This document shows, in pieces, positions 25,576 through 35,752 of a DNA stretch of 64,000 nucleotides. The stretch comes from Pseudomonas sp. Ga0074129 (GTDB taxonomy: Bacteria > Pseudomonadota > Gammaproteobacteria > Pseudomonadales > Pseudomonadaceae): assembly GCA_001465025.1 (NCBI GenBank), contig LNDO01000057.1, forward strand, positions 1 through 64,000. Reading direction: 5' to 3'. Position 1 is the stretch's first letter. Every line of letters starts with the position of its first letter. The notes beneath the pieces are model-generated. The model was given only the letters and a program-made list of their open reading frames with translations, was not told where the DNA came from and searched no databases. Both the position numbers and the translations under genes were made by a program.

Positions 25576-26310
25576 TCAGTGTTTCGCAATCAGGTTTCCG
25601 GCGTGGAGGCCGCATTCCTTTTGCGTGGCTTCCTCCCACCACCAGCGCCCTTCGCGCTCGTGTTGATTGGGCAGCACGGGGCGCGTGCAGGGCTCGCAGC
25701 CAATGCTGATAAAGCCGCGTTCATGCAGGCTGTTGTAAGGCAACTCCAGCATGCGGATGTAAGCCCAAACGTCTTCACTGCTCATCTGCGCCAGTGGGTT
25801 GAACTTGTAGAGCGGGCGGCCTTCAGCAGAAAAGGCGGCATCAAGCTCAATTGCTGCCACCTGGCTGCGGGTGCCCGGGCTTTGATCGCGCCGCTGGCCG
25901 GTGGCCCACGCCTTAACCGTGGACAGCTTGCGGCGCAGTGGTGCGGTTTTGCGGATGCCGCAGCACTCGCTGTGCCCATCCTTATAAAAGCTGAACAAGC
26001 CCTTATCCTTGACCAAGGCTTCAAGCGCAGCTGTTTCAGGCGACAGAATGTCGATGCTGATGCCGTAGTGTTCGCGTACCTGATCGATAAAGCGATAGGT
26101 CTCCGGGTGCAGGCGGCCGGTGTCGAGGCTGAAGACCTTGACGTTTTTATTGATCTTCCAGGCCATGTCGATCAGCACGACATCTTCGGCCCCGCTGAAA
26201 GACAACCAAAGATCATCGCCAAAATGCTCGAAGGCCAGTCTGAGTATGTCTTGTGGCGACTTATTGGCGTAGTTTGCCGCCAGTTCGGCTGCATCGAAGG
26301 GTTGGCTCAT
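25576..26310 (-). CDS. cysH: Assimilatory adenylyl-sulfate (APS) reductase CysH
   Basis: Reduces activated sulfate to sulfite in cysteine synthesis. The 244-residue protein has the nucleotide-binding [12 protein letters not shown] (about 38-49), the catalytic ECGLHAG motif at the C-terminus, and two extra Cys pairs (SECCGIR near 137-143 and GCEPCTRPV near 219-227). Those pairs ligate a 4Fe-4S cluster and mark the APS-reducing branch rather than the E. coli PAPS reductase. It is a single gene ending at a bidirectional terminator. Regulation by CysB is usual but no site was identified. Confidence 0.96.
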   Translation of the reverse strand: MSQPFDAAELAANYANKSPQDILRLAFEHFGDDLWLSFSGAEDVVLIDMAWKINKNVKVFSLDTGRLHPETYRFIDQVREHYGISIDILSPETAALEALVKDKGLFSFYKDGHSECCGIRKTAPLRRKLSTVKAWATGQRRDQSPGTRSQVAAIELDAAFSAEGRPLYKFNPLAQMSSEDVWAYIRMLELPYNSLHERGFISIGCEPCTRPVLPNQHEREGRWWWEEATQKECGLHAGNLIAKH

Positions 26311-26498
26311 CGGGCTGTATTCCTAGTTATGGTGACGCTGCGCGTCTTGTGCGGCGATGGTAGCAAACGCGAGTTATACGCCTAAATAACGATGTGCCAG
26401 GGTCTACCTTTGATTTGGGTATAAGGCTTGCGTTGCAGAGCCTTGGGTGAGTCGCTAGAGTGCCGCCTTCTTAGATAAATCCAAGTTAGGAGTGTCCT

Positions 26499-27116
26499 GT
26501 GGAAATCGCGTGTCTCGACCTGGAAGGCGTGTTGGTCCCGGAGATCTGGATTGCTTTTGCAGAAAAAACCGGCATCGAATCGCTAAGAGCGACCACCCGG
26601 GATATTCCGGATTACGACGTGCTGATGAAGCAGCGCCTGCGCATTCTGGATGAGCACGGCTTGAAGCTATCCGATATTCAGGCGGTGATCGCCACCCTCA
26701 AACCGTTGGACGGCGCGGTGGAATTTGTCGACTGGTTGCGTGAGCGCTTTCAGGTGGTGATTTTGTCTGACACCTTCTACGAGTTTTCTCAGCCGCTGAT
26801 GCGTCAACTGGGCTTCCCGACGCTGCTGTGCCACAAGTTGATCACTGATGAAACTGACCGCGTGGTGGATTACCAACTGCGTCAAAAAGATCCCAAGCGT
26901 CAGTCAGTGTTGGCATTTAAGAGCCTTTATTACCGTGTGATTGCAGCTGGTGATTCGTATAACGACACCACCATGCTCAGCGAAGCTAATGCCGGCATCC
27001 TGTTCCACGCACCTGAGAATGTCATCCGCGAATTCCCGCAGTTCCCGGCTGTGCATACCTTTGAGGACTTAAAACAAGAGTTTCTCAAGGCATCTAATCG
27101 CTCGTTGAGCCTGTAA
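26499..27116 (+). CDS. thrH: Phosphoserine phosphatase / homoserine phosphotransferase ThrH
   Basis: A 205-residue HAD-superfamily enzyme that removes phosphate from phosphoserine and can pass it to homoserine, linking serine and threonine synthesis. HAD motifs are visible: LDLEGVL (motif I, unusual Glu after the nucleophile Asp), LSDTFYEF (motif II), a Lys in the middle region, and GDSYNDTTML (motif IV, about 149-158). Translation starts at the GTG at 26499, supported by TAGGAG 6 bases upstream. The cysH-thrH-pabB order is conserved in pseudomonads. Confidence 0.95.
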   Translation: MEIACLDLEGVLVPEIWIAFAEKTGIESLRATTRDIPDYDVLMKQRLRILDEHGLKLSDIQAVIATLKPLDGAVEFVDWLRERFQVVILSDTFYEFSQPLMRQLGFPTLLCHKLITDETDRVVDYQLRQKDPKRQSVLAFKSLYYRVIAAGDSYNDTTMLSEANAGILFHAPENVIREFPQFPAVHTFEDLKQEFLKASNRSLSL

Positions 27117-27139
27117 TACGCCTTCACGTGGTATGTAAT

Positions 27140-27175
27140 AAAAAGCCGATGCCGGGTAACTGGCATCGGCTTTTT
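27140..27175. terminator. Bidirectional terminator between thrH and pabB
   Basis: AGCCGATGCC/GGCATCGGCT stem with an 8-base loop and A/T-runs on both sides. Confidence 0.9.
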
Positions 27176-27213
27176 GTTGCGCTAGGCTCAGCCAAACAGC
27201 GGTTTCGCTGCGG

Positions 27214-28563
27214 CTAATCGCAGCATTGCTCCAGGGTGTCGAGCAGCACTTTGACCTTGGTGATGGACTCTTGGTATTCGGCTTGGACGTTTGAGTCCGC
27301 CACAATACCGCCGCCGCCCCAGCAGCTGATTTGCCCGTCTTTAGCCAACAGGCTGCGGATGGCAATCGAGCTGTCCATTTCACCGCGTACATCCAGATAC
27401 AGCAGGGAGCCGCAATACAGCGCTCGGCGCGTAGGTTCCAACTCATCGATGATTTGCATGGCGCGGATCTTCGGTGCGCCGGTGATCGAGCCACCTGGAA
27501 AGCTGCCAGCGATCAGGTCCAGCGCATCTTTGTCTGCCGCCAACTCACCGGTCACAGCGCTGACCAAATGGTGCACATTGGGGTAGCTCTCCAGCGCGAA
27601 CAGTTCTGGCACTTTGACCGAGCCCGTGCGGCATGTGCGGCCCAAATCATTGCGCAACAGGTCAACAATCATCAGGTTTTCAGCGCGGTCTTTAAGGCTA
27701 CCGAGCAAGTCTTCCGCTTGGGCCTGATCCTGAGCCGGTTCCGCGTGGCGAGCTCGTGTCCCTTTTATAGGGCGCGTTTCGACCTGGCCCTTGCTGATGC
27801 GCAAAAAACGCTCGGGCGAGAGGCTGATAATGGCGGCGCCATCCGCTAACACCTGATAACCCGCAAAAGGCGTTGGGCACGCTTTGCGCAATGCCAAGTA
27901 GGCGTTCCAGGGTGAGCCTTGATAGCGTGCGCGAAACCGTTGGGCAAAGTTGACCTGGTAGCAATCGCCAGCCTGGATATAAGCCTGGATGCGCGCGAAG
28001 CTCGCTTGATAGTCAATTTCGCTGAGGTCTGATTTAAACCGCTCCAGCAGCTTGAACGGCTGTGTAGCGGCGGGCTGACCACAGCTAAAAAACTCAAAAA
28101 GCCGCTTTTGCTCGGCATCGCTCACGCTCGGATGAACGACCAACAGGCTGCTTTGCTGTTGGTGATCGGTGATCAGTGCCCAGGCATACAGCCCAAAGCG
28201 CGCATCCGCCAGGTTGAGGTCATCCACCGCCAAGGCGGGCAGGTGCTCCACGCGGCGTCCGAAGTCATAGCTGAGATAACCAATCAATCCGCCGACAAAC
28301 GGTAAATCAAGATCATCCGGCGCATGACACTCACCAAGAACGCCAAGGCTCTGCCGCAAGCGTTGCAGGAAAGCGTTGGCCGTTTCGTCGGCGCTTGGTG
28401 CCAGTTCTGCCAATGGCCAAGCGCTAAGAAGATCATAGCGTCCGCGCTGCGCCGTGGGCCGGCCTGCATCGAGCAGGACGGCACCCGGCGCATCGATGAG
28501 CATACTGAAGTAAAGGGAAGGGTCTGCGTGATAGGGCAGAGCCTGTACATGACAAGTAGGCAT
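27214..28563 (-). CDS. pabB: Aminodeoxychorismate synthase component I
   Basis: Converts chorismate and PabA-derived ammonia to 4-amino-4-deoxychorismate on the way to p-aminobenzoate and folate. The 449-residue protein has the chorismate-binding fold with RPIKGTRAR, whose Lys distinguishes PabB from TrpE, GSFPGGSITGAPKIRAMQ, and YCGSLLYLDVRG near the C-terminus ending in IVADSNVQAEYQES. The ATG at 28563 gives the expected start. It is divergent from the first LuxR gene, with 161 bases between them. Confidence 0.95.
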   Translation of the reverse strand: MPTCHVQALPYHADPSLYFSMLIDAPGAVLLDAGRPTAQRGRYDLLSAWPLAELAPSADETANAFLQRLRQSLGVLGECHAPDDLDLPFVGGLIGYLSYDFGRRVEHLPALAVDDLNLADARFGLYAWALITDHQQQSSLLVVHPSVSDAEQKRLFEFFSCGQPAATQPFKLLERFKSDLSEIDYQASFARIQAYIQAGDCYQVNFAQRFRARYQGSPWNAYLALRKACPTPFAGYQVLADGAAIISLSPERFLRISKGQVETRPIKGTRARHAEPAQDQAQAEDLLGSLKDRAENLMIVDLLRNDLGRTCRTGSVKVPELFALESYPNVHHLVSAVTGELAADKDALDLIAGSFPGGSITGAPKIRAMQIIDELEPTRRALYCGSLLYLDVRGEMDSSIAIRSLLAKDGQISCWGGGGIVADSNVQAEYQESITKVKVLLDTLEQCCD

Positions 28564-28724
28564 ATGACACGTTCACAGTGTGCGAAGGCTGATTGTAGAG
28601 CCTCGCCCACATTCATCCTAGCGCTGAAGATGGGTTTACTCGGAAGCCTTACGCTCATTAGTATGAGTGCAGCCCCGGATATTCACGCAACGCCTAAAAC
28701 AATAATGACTACGGGATAAAGGCA

Positions 28725-31439
28725 ATGGATGACGTTATGGATCCAGCCGCTGGAAGCCTCCTGCGTGCCAAATTGATGCCTCCTCAAGCTGTTTCGGACA
28801 ATCTGCTCCGGCCGCAGTTGGAAGCAGCGCTGTGTGCCAATGTTCATGCCCGTGTGCTCTTGCTGGCCGCTCCCGCGGGCTTTGGTAAAACCAGTGCCCT
28901 GGCCGCCTTGGCGCGGCTGCGCAAAGAGCAAGGCCACAACGTTGCCTGGCTGTCGCTCGGGCCTGGCGATGACGAACCCTCACGTTTTCTTCTGCAGCTG
29001 ATTGAGGCGCTGTGCAGTGCCTTGCCGAATTTTGGTAATGAGGCTCTGGCTTACCTGCAGAACACCATGCGCGTGCCCGTTGCTGCTGTTATGGAAAGCC
29101 TGCTGGCGGAGTTGGTGCAACTGGAAGCACCGCTGCTACTGGTGGTGGATGATCTGCATCTGATTCAGGACACCGAGTTGCTTGCTGCGCTCAATCGACT
29201 GATCAAGTTCGCCCCTGACAGCTTTACCCTGGCCATTGGCAGCCGCTCTCAGCCGGCGCTCAACTTGGCGACGCTGCGCGCTAAAGACCTGCTGGTAGAA
29301 ATTGGCGAACAAGAACTGCGGCTGAGCAAGGCAGAAACTCGCGATTATTTGCAGCGCAGTGGCCTGCAATTGGATGCGGTGGCGTTTTCGGCGCTGTACA
29401 GCCAGACCGAAGGTTGGATGGTGGGCGTGCACCTTGCCAGCTTGTGGTTGCGCCATCAGCCCCAGGCCGCCGCGCAGATTGCTGATATGGGCACTGATCA
29501 GGTGGCTGTGGGCGACTATTTACTGCGCAGTGTGTTTGAACAGTTACCGGTGCAAAAGCAGGAGTTGCTATTGGCGCTTGGCATCGCGCAGCAGCTCAGC
29601 GGTGACTTGGCCAATGCCCTGACGGGGCGGCAAGATGGTCAGCAACTGCTGGAAGAGCTTGAGGCGATGCAGTTGTTTTTATTGCCCCTGGACCGTGAGC
29701 GGCTGTGGTATCGCTTCCATAATCTCTTCGCTGATTTCTTACGCAATCGTTTAAAAGAGCGTGACCCCGAACGCTTTAAACAACTGCATTTCAATGCCAG
29801 CCTCTGGTTCACCAATCACCATATGCAGAATTTAGCCATCGAGCATGCGTGCCTGGCTGAAGATGCTGAAATGCTGGCGGCCTTGGTAGATGGCTGCGGT
29901 CTTGAGTTGATCAATCGGGGTCAGCTCAATTTGATCTACAAGTGGCGCCAGCATGTGCCGGATGAGATTGCCGAGCGCTTTCCGATATTGGTCTTGGCCG
30001 ATGTGTGGATCCGCGCTGCCGAGCTGAGTCTTAACGAAGCCAACCGCATGCTTGATGAGTTGCTCGATCACTGGAATGAGAGCAAATCCAGCGGACCATT
30101 GAGCGATAAAGTACTGGCCACCATGGCGGTCAAATCGGTTATTGCCCTGCAGAAAGATGATCTGCCGTCTTGCATAAGCCTGGCGCGGCGTATTGAAGCG
30201 CAATTGGGTCAGCACAGCGCTTTTCTCGAAGTGGCCATGTTGATCGTCGGTGCGCTGGCCAGCGTCATGAGCGGTCAGCCGGATCAGGCCAAACGTTTAT
30301 TGGCCCTGGCGCAACAGCGCAATCACTTTCTCGAAGGTCGCTACCTGGATATGCAGTTGGCTAACGTCGAAGTGTTGATGAGTCTTGAGCAGGGACAGGT
30401 TCGCCAGGCTGAATTGTTGTTTGCACAACTGCGTGCCCGTGTAATGCCTTGGTTTTCGGATCGCTCACGGGCCTTGGCGTTGCCAACTATCAGTGAGGCG
30501 CTGATTGGTTATGCGCAAGGGCGCTGGGAGGGCACCGAAGAGCGCCTTCGCTGGGCCTTATCCACTGTTGATGTGATCAACCCAGTGGATATCTATGCGC
30601 AGGGCATGTTGTGCATGGCCCATGTGCAGCGCATACAAGACAATCCTAAAGACGCTCACGCCACGCTGGTGCTGATGCAGAACCTCGCAGCGCGCAATCA
30701 ATCGTGGCGGTTTTATGCCCAGTCAGTGGGCGATGAAGTGGCGCAGATCCTTCAAGAGCCTGCCGCTGATCGTTTCAAACGCGCTGAGCTACGCCTCAAA
30801 TCAGTGGACTGGAACAAGCTGGCTGAGCATTACCCGCACATGCGCTTGAATCCCGTGCTGTGGGTGCGTGGCCTCACGCGTATTCGCTTGCAGCAGGCGC
30901 GCGGGCATTACAGCGAGGCGTTACATGAAATTACTCAACTGCGCAGCACCTTGCTCGACAACTGGCACGGCCTGCAGCGCTTGCGTCTCGACCTGCTGGC
31001 GGCGCTGAGTTATCAGCGCTTGGGGTACCAGGAGCGTGCGCAAAGCCTGCTGGTGCAATGCCTGATTGGCGCTGAGCGTGAAGGCGTGCGCAGCCTGTTT
31101 ATCGAGGAAGGCGAGTCCATCCGTTTGCTTCTGCAACAACTTGAGGCCGCCGAGCGTCAGCCTGCCTTGCAAGGCTTTATTCGTGGGATTTTGCTGATTT
31201 GGCCTGGTAGCAGTGGGCGGCAATCGCTAGAGGTGCTGGAGGAGGGCCTTACCGAGCGTGAGCGCGAAGTGGTGTGTTTGGCCGCGCAAGGCATGTCCAA
31301 CGAAGAAATTGGGCTGCAACTTTCCCTGGCGCTGGGAACGGTCAAGTGGCACCTGCACAATATTTACGAAAAGCTCAAAGTGCGTAATCGCACCCAGGCC
31401 ATCCGGCGTGCCCGCGAACTGAGTCTTCTGGACCTATGA
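28725..31439 (+). CDS. MalT-like LuxR-family ATP-dependent regulator (first of two)
   Basis: A 904-residue large ATP-binding LuxR (LAL) or STAND-type transcription regulator. It has Walker A AGFGKTS (about 51-57), Walker B-like LLLVVDDLHL (about 136-145), a long TPR-like helical sensor region, and a C-terminal LuxR helix-turn-helix (LTEREREVVCLAAQGMSNEE, about 840-900). Family members are activated by a small inducer and ATP, as MalT is by maltotriose. Its inducer is unknown. The next regulator gene overlaps its stop by 4 bases (ATGA), so the two are co-translated and may act as a pair. The likely targets are the envelope genes at 34.4-39.5 kb. Confidence 0.92.
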   Translation: MDDVMDPAAGSLLRAKLMPPQAVSDNLLRPQLEAALCANVHARVLLLAAPAGFGKTSALAALARLRKEQGHNVAWLSLGPGDDEPSRFLLQLIEALCSALPNFGNEALAYLQNTMRVPVAAVMESLLAELVQLEAPLLLVVDDLHLIQDTELLAALNRLIKFAPDSFTLAIGSRSQPALNLATLRAKDLLVEIGEQELRLSKAETRDYLQRSGLQLDAVAFSALYSQTEGWMVGVHLASLWLRHQPQAAAQIADMGTDQVAVGDYLLRSVFEQLPVQKQELLLALGIAQQLSGDLANALTGRQDGQQLLEELEAMQLFLLPLDRERLWYRFHNLFADFLRNRLKERDPERFKQLHFNASLWFTNHHMQNLAIEHACLAEDAEMLAALVDGCGLELINRGQLNLIYKWRQHVPDEIAERFPILVLADVWIRAAELSLNEANRMLDELLDHWNESKSSGPLSDKVLATMAVKSVIALQKDDLPSCISLARRIEAQLGQHSAFLEVAMLIVGALASVMSGQPDQAKRLLALAQQRNHFLEGRYLDMQLANVEVLMSLEQGQVRQAELLFAQLRARVMPWFSDRSRALALPTISEALIGYAQGRWEGTEERLRWALSTVDVINPVDIYAQGMLCMAHVQRIQDNPKDAHATLVLMQNLAARNQSWRFYAQSVGDEVAQILQEPAADRFKRAELRLKSVDWNKLAEHYPHMRLNPVLWVRGLTRIRLQQARGHYSEALHEITQLRSTLLDNWHGLQRLRLDLLAALSYQRLGYQERAQSLLVQCLIGAEREGVRSLFIEEGESIRLLLQQLEAAERQPALQGFIRGILLIWPGSSGRQSLEVLEEGLTEREREVVCLAAQGMSNEEIGLQLSLALGTVKWHLHNIYEKLKVRNRTQAIRRARELSLLDL

Positions 31440-34159
31440 ACAGTCAATTTTCGCCCGCCCAGGGCACACTCCCGTTGCTGCGTACCAAGCTGTTCCCGGC
31501 GGAGTCTGCCGGGCGCCCTTTGCTTGAACGCTCGGTTTTGCTGGATCGCTTGTTCAATGCCCGCTCGCAGCGGCTGATTCTGCTAAGTGCGCCCGCCGGG
31601 TTTGGTAAAAGCACAGTGCTGAGCCAGTTACGTTTGCGCTTGCTGCAAACCGGTGCCTGTGTAGCGTGGCTGTCATGTGATGAGGCCGACAGCGAGCCGC
31701 AGCGTTTGCTGCATTACCTGATTGCCTCGATTGAAGCGCAGTTAACGGGCTTTGGTGTCAGTACGACGCGTGTGTTGCGCGATGACATGAGTGCGCTTAA
31801 CGAAGTCTTGCTGGACTCTTTCATCGCCGATCTAAAAAAAGTTCAGGGTGAGTTGTACCTGATTTTTGATGATTTTCACCGCGTGCGTCACGCTGACCTC
31901 GGGCCTTTGGTCAAGTATTTCTTCCAGCAACTGCCGGCGAACGTTCGCGTCATCGGCAGCATGCGGCACAAACCCAAAGCGCCGGAGCAAGCCCCGCTCA
32001 GCGGATCCTGGTTTACGTGGATTCAAGCCGACGAGTTGCGACTCAGTCGCGCCGAGACGCAAGCCTACTTTAGTGATCTCAAGCAGATCGAGCTCAGCAG
32101 TTCTGAACTGGACTTGCTGTATCGGCGCACCGAAGGCTGGGTGACGGCGTTGCACTTGGTTGCTCTGGCCCTTGCGCGGCATCCGGATCGCAGCAGTTTT
32201 CTCAAGCGGCTCTCTGGTACGGAGCGCAATATCGCCGATTATCTGGCTGAGGATGTGCTAAGTCACCTGCCCGCTGAGCAGCAGCAGTTTCTTGAGCAAA
32301 CTTCGGTGCTCGATGAATTTAATGCCGAGTTATGCAATGCCCTGACCGGGCGCTCCGATGCTGAGCAAATGCTTAAACGTCTGCAAACGGCGCAGCTGTT
32401 TGTGATTGCGCTGGATGAGCAGGGCGAATGGTTTCGTTATCACCATTTGTTTGCTGAGTTTTTGCAAGGCCGCTTGAGCCGTCAGGGTGATCCTACCCAT
32501 TTGCTGCATGCCGCCGCGCGTTGGTGTGACAGCCACGAGCTGACCGATAAATCCGTCAAATACGCCTTGCGCGCGCGTGATTACGCTTTTGCTGCTGAAT
32601 TGCTCGAGCGTCAGGGTGCCACCCTGATCGCCGGTAATCAGGTGTACGGCATTTTGGCGATTCTCAAGGATGTACCGGCTGAAGTGATCCGCGAACATCC
32701 GGTCTTCCAGATTTACTACGCCTGGCAACTGGCATTCGAACAGAAATACGCCGAGGCCGAAGCGCTGATTGAAGAGGTGAGTTCGCGTCTTATGCAGGGC
32801 CGTGGCAAACCGATGCATTTTGGTCTGGCGGTTTTGTTGGCGGTGGCGCAAGTGCTTAAAGCGTTGGTGCTGCTTTACCAGGACAAGCTTGAGGCCGCTC
32901 TCAAGGTGGCGCGCCACTGGCTGGCGCTGGTGCCGGATAATCAACCGGTTTTCCGTGCCAGCATGTCCTGTATTCAAGCCGCCGGCTATGCGTTGCTCGG
33001 TGAGTTTGGCGATGCGGCCAAAGCCATTGCGGTGGCCCGGGCCAACCTGGAGCGGGCTGACAGTGAGTACTTGCATGCGGTGGTCAGCCTTATCGAATCG
33101 TTGATCTGTAAAGAGATGGGGCAGCCCGAGCGTGGGCGTCGCTTGGCGGAGGCTGCTAGAGCGCGCGTCGAACAGGTATTTGGTCGTCGCAGCCGTGTCG
33201 GCGGACCGCTCTCTTTGGCGTACGCAGACTTGCTGTACGAACAAGATCGGCATGCGGCGATTCTGGCCGAGCTGCCTCTGGCCACTACCTGGCGTGATGT
33301 GGCTACGCCTGTTGAATTGGTCAGTCGCGGCAAATTGGTCATGGCCAAGGCACGTTTTTTTGCCGGCGAGGGCGAGCAGGCGCTGGCTGATTTAGATGAA
33401 TGGCTAGCGGGGTTGCATGGGCCAGGCTATGAGCGGGTTTACGCGTTGGCTATGGGTTGCAAGGTGCATTTTCTGCTGTGGTTAAGTCGACCGAACGAGG
33501 CCGAGCGTACCTGTATGCAGTTGCAACGACACTTGGCCGTATTAACGCCTGGCCGTTACAGCGACGTTGAGGCCGCTTTAGCGCTGTGTGAGGCGCGGCT
33601 AGCCCTGACTGAGCGGCGTGCTGACAAGGCGCAGAGCACGCTTGAACTGGCCCTGACCAAACAGTCGGCGGAACACCAGCGCGACCGGCGTTTGCGCCTG
33701 GCCCTGTTACTTTCTGTGGCGTACTGGCGCAAAGGTAACAGCGATAAAGCCTTCGCCCTGTTCCGTTCAACCCTCGAAGACGCTTGGGGATGTGGTTACC
33801 GACGAATCTTTCTCGATGATGCGCTGTGGTTGTTGCCGCTCTGGGATGCGTGGTGCGCGGCAGAGCCTGGCCAGGCGCATGCATGGCAAGGGCTCGCTGA
33901 ACAGTTGCGCGAGCAGTGCCGTAGGCTGTCTATAAATTTAGAAAATATCGATGATAATCAAGATGTTAGTCATCGTGAGCGAGAGATATTGCGATTGGTG
34001 GCGGCTGGTTTGTCTAACCGTGACATCGCCCAGGCTGTGCATTTGTCAGAAGCGACCATCAAATGGCATCTGCACAATCTGTTCGCCAAGCTGGGCGTGC
34101 GCAGCCGCACGCAGGCTGTTCTAAAAGGCAAAAGTTTGGGGCTGTTGAGTGAAGCCTGA
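31436..34159 (+). CDS. MalT-like LuxR-family ATP-dependent regulator (second of two)
   Basis: A 907-residue paralogue of the preceding gene with the same architecture: Walker A AGFGKST (about 54-60), LYLIFDDFHRV (Walker B), a TPR-like central region, and a C-terminal LuxR helix-turn-helix (HREREILRLVAAGLSNRDIA, about 845-905). The two proteins are clearly related but diverged throughout, so the duplication is old. Its start codon overlaps the stop of the first gene. There is 243 bp to the FilA-like gene, where a promoter activated by these regulators would be expected. Confidence 0.92.
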   Translation: MNSQFSPAQGTLPLLRTKLFPAESAGRPLLERSVLLDRLFNARSQRLILLSAPAGFGKSTVLSQLRLRLLQTGACVAWLSCDEADSEPQRLLHYLIASIEAQLTGFGVSTTRVLRDDMSALNEVLLDSFIADLKKVQGELYLIFDDFHRVRHADLGPLVKYFFQQLPANVRVIGSMRHKPKAPEQAPLSGSWFTWIQADELRLSRAETQAYFSDLKQIELSSSELDLLYRRTEGWVTALHLVALALARHPDRSSFLKRLSGTERNIADYLAEDVLSHLPAEQQQFLEQTSVLDEFNAELCNALTGRSDAEQMLKRLQTAQLFVIALDEQGEWFRYHHLFAEFLQGRLSRQGDPTHLLHAAARWCDSHELTDKSVKYALRARDYAFAAELLERQGATLIAGNQVYGILAILKDVPAEVIREHPVFQIYYAWQLAFEQKYAEAEALIEEVSSRLMQGRGKPMHFGLAVLLAVAQVLKALVLLYQDKLEAALKVARHWLALVPDNQPVFRASMSCIQAAGYALLGEFGDAAKAIAVARANLERADSEYLHAVVSLIESLICKEMGQPERGRRLAEAARARVEQVFGRRSRVGGPLSLAYADLLYEQDRHAAILAELPLATTWRDVATPVELVSRGKLVMAKARFFAGEGEQALADLDEWLAGLHGPGYERVYALAMGCKVHFLLWLSRPNEAERTCMQLQRHLAVLTPGRYSDVEAALALCEARLALTERRADKAQSTLELALTKQSAEHQRDRRLRLALLLSVAYWRKGNSDKAFALFRSTLEDAWGCGYRRIFLDDALWLLPLWDAWCAAEPGQAHAWQGLAEQLREQCRRLSINLENIDDNQDVSHREREILRLVAAGLSNRDIAQAVHLSEATIKWHLHNLFAKLGVRSRTQAVLKGKSLGLLSEA

Positions 34160-34402
34160 TGACCGCGCTCATCCAGCTTGCTCGTTTGGCGCTCCATCCC
34201 TTGGATGGGCTGCCAGCCAAGGCTGAGGCCAGTAACTTTGTTACAGGACGAGAAGCATGGTGCTTCACGATTCCAAGCCTGGCACGAATAGGGAAGCAGT
34301 GTCAGACCTGGTGAGTGGCGTGAGCTGCTGTAGCTGATACGGACAGGAGTCCGGTGCAGCCTGCCGGGGACAACCCATTAGTGAACTGTGGAGACAATAA
34401 CA

Positions 34403-34864
34403 ATGAAAACCCTCAAACAACTGGCTCTGGCTACCGCTGTTCTGGCTGTTCCTTTCATGGCTCAAGCTGAACTGAAAGCTATGGATGACAACGCTCTGTC
34501 CAGCGTAACCGGTCAGGACGGCATCAGCATTTCCGGTAGCTTCAACGGCTCTATCGGCAGCGTTGTGTACACCGATGGCGATACCAACGGCGGTTCGCTG
34601 CGTCTGGAAACCATTGCCTTTACTGGTTTCAACATTGCCGATAATGCTCCGGTCAAAGTTGACGTTGTGACCACTAGCATCACTCCTTCCGGTGGCGGTA
34701 CAGCGGTTGCCACTCAGCAACTGCAAATCAGCCTGCCGACCATCACGGGTCAGCTGAGCGTTGGCGCAATCAAAGTTGGTGGCGCGGGCGCTGCTAGTAT
34801 TGGTTCCTTGGCTGTCAACGACATGAACATGGCTGGCACCACTGTAAAAGTCTGGGGCCACTAA
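34403..34864 (+). CDS. FilA-like secreted protein (DUF6160-type)
   Basis: A 153-residue protein with a clear signal peptide (about 1-22, ending PFMAQA). The mature protein starts with the family hallmark LSSVTGQDGISISG and is otherwise rich in Gly, Thr, Ser and Val, with a repetitive beta pattern. It contains no Cys. Similar proteins in Acinetobacter and Pseudomonas are labelled putative pilus protein FilA on weak grounds; no pilin or chaperone-usher features are present here. I chose the ATG at 34403 because the signal peptide begins there. The gene has its own terminator, so it may be expressed more strongly than the genes after it. Confidence 0.75.
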   Translation: MKTLKQLALATAVLAVPFMAQAELKAMDDNALSSVTGQDGISISGSFNGSIGSVVYTDGDTNGGSLRLETIAFTGFNIADNAPVKVDVVTTSITPSGGGTAVATQQLQISLPTITGQLSVGAIKVGGAGAASIGSLAVNDMNMAGTTVKVWGH

Positions 34865-34889
34865 GTTCGCTTAGCTGCTTGATGTTCTG

Positions 34890-34925
34890 AAAAGTCTTAT
34901 CGGTTTAGGCCGGTAAGGCTTTTCT
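34890..34925 (+). terminator. Terminator after the FilA-like gene
   Basis: AAAAGTCTTATCGG and CCGGTAAGGCTTTT form an imperfect stem with a T-run, 25 bases after the stop. It probably separates the FilA-like gene from the peptidase gene, perhaps partially. Confidence 0.65.
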
Positions 34926-34952
34926 ATTGGGGTTTAGGGGTGCAGTAAGCCA

Positions 34953-35714
34953 ATGGTTGAGATTTTATTGGGCAGTCTGATCAGCGTATGGGGGTTCACC
35001 GAAGCGGTGGATACCAAGCCGCCTGCTCCGGGCACCGTGTATATCAACCAAAACGGGCTACCCAACGGACCTTTGCGTGAATCGGTCACGCTCGAGCCCA
35101 TGAGCCAGATGCAGTTTCGCAACGTGATCCGTCAGGCCTATGACTACAGTTGCGGGTCTGCAGCACTGACATCGCTGCTAGATTATTTTCTCGGGCTTAA
35201 CTTGCAAGAGCGCCAGGTGATGGAAGGGCTTTTGCAGTTTGGTGAGGCCGATAAAATTGTTGAGCGACGCGGTTTTTCATTGCTCGATATGAAACGGCTG
35301 GTCACCGCGCTGGGTTATAAAAGCGGTGGTTTTCGCGCTGAATTTGCCGACCTTGATGCACTTGAACACCCGGCCATCGTGCCGATTGAGTACGCTGGTT
35401 TTAAGCATTTTGTGGTCGTGCGTGATGTGTACAACGATCACGTCTTTGTTGCCGATCCGGCGCTGGGTAACATCAGCTTTACCCGCACCCGTTTCGAAGA
35501 GGTGTGGGATCAGAACGTGCTTTTTGTAATTTTCCCTAACGGCAATGAACCGCCCAATGCTCTCGCATTAAGCGAGCAGGATTTACGCTTGGTCGATGAC
35601 AGAACAGTCAGCTTGCTGGCATTTCGCGAGTTTCCGGAAATGACCAAATTTACCGACAACCAAGCCACAGAGTTGGGGTCGCAGGGCGATCTTCGGTATA
35701 TCCGTCGTAAATAA
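34953..35714 (+). CDS. C39-like cysteine peptidase, exported
   Basis: A 253-residue protein related to the peptidase C39 domain that trims double-glycine leaders in bacteriocin ABC exporters, but stand-alone with no ATPase or membrane domain. The catalytic Cys is in YDYSCGSAALTSLLDYF (about 63-79), the His in GFKHFVVVRDV (about 149-159) and the Asp in VADPALG. The N-terminus (MVEILLGSLISVWG) is a short hydrophobic segment compatible with export or a membrane anchor. The ribosome-binding site is weak. Its position right after the FilA-like gene makes that protein a candidate substrate; this is inference. Confidence 0.82.
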   Translation: MVEILLGSLISVWGFTEAVDTKPPAPGTVYINQNGLPNGPLRESVTLEPMSQMQFRNVIRQAYDYSCGSAALTSLLDYFLGLNLQERQVMEGLLQFGEADKIVERRGFSLLDMKRLVTALGYKSGGFRAEFADLDALEHPAIVPIEYAGFKHFVVVRDVYNDHVFVADPALGNISFTRTRFEEVWDQNVLFVIFPNGNEPPNALALSEQDLRLVDDRTVSLLAFREFPEMTKFTDNQATELGSQGDLRYIRRK

Positions 35715-35752
35715 ACCGCCCGATATAACAATAAATATGTGGGGGCTTTGCC

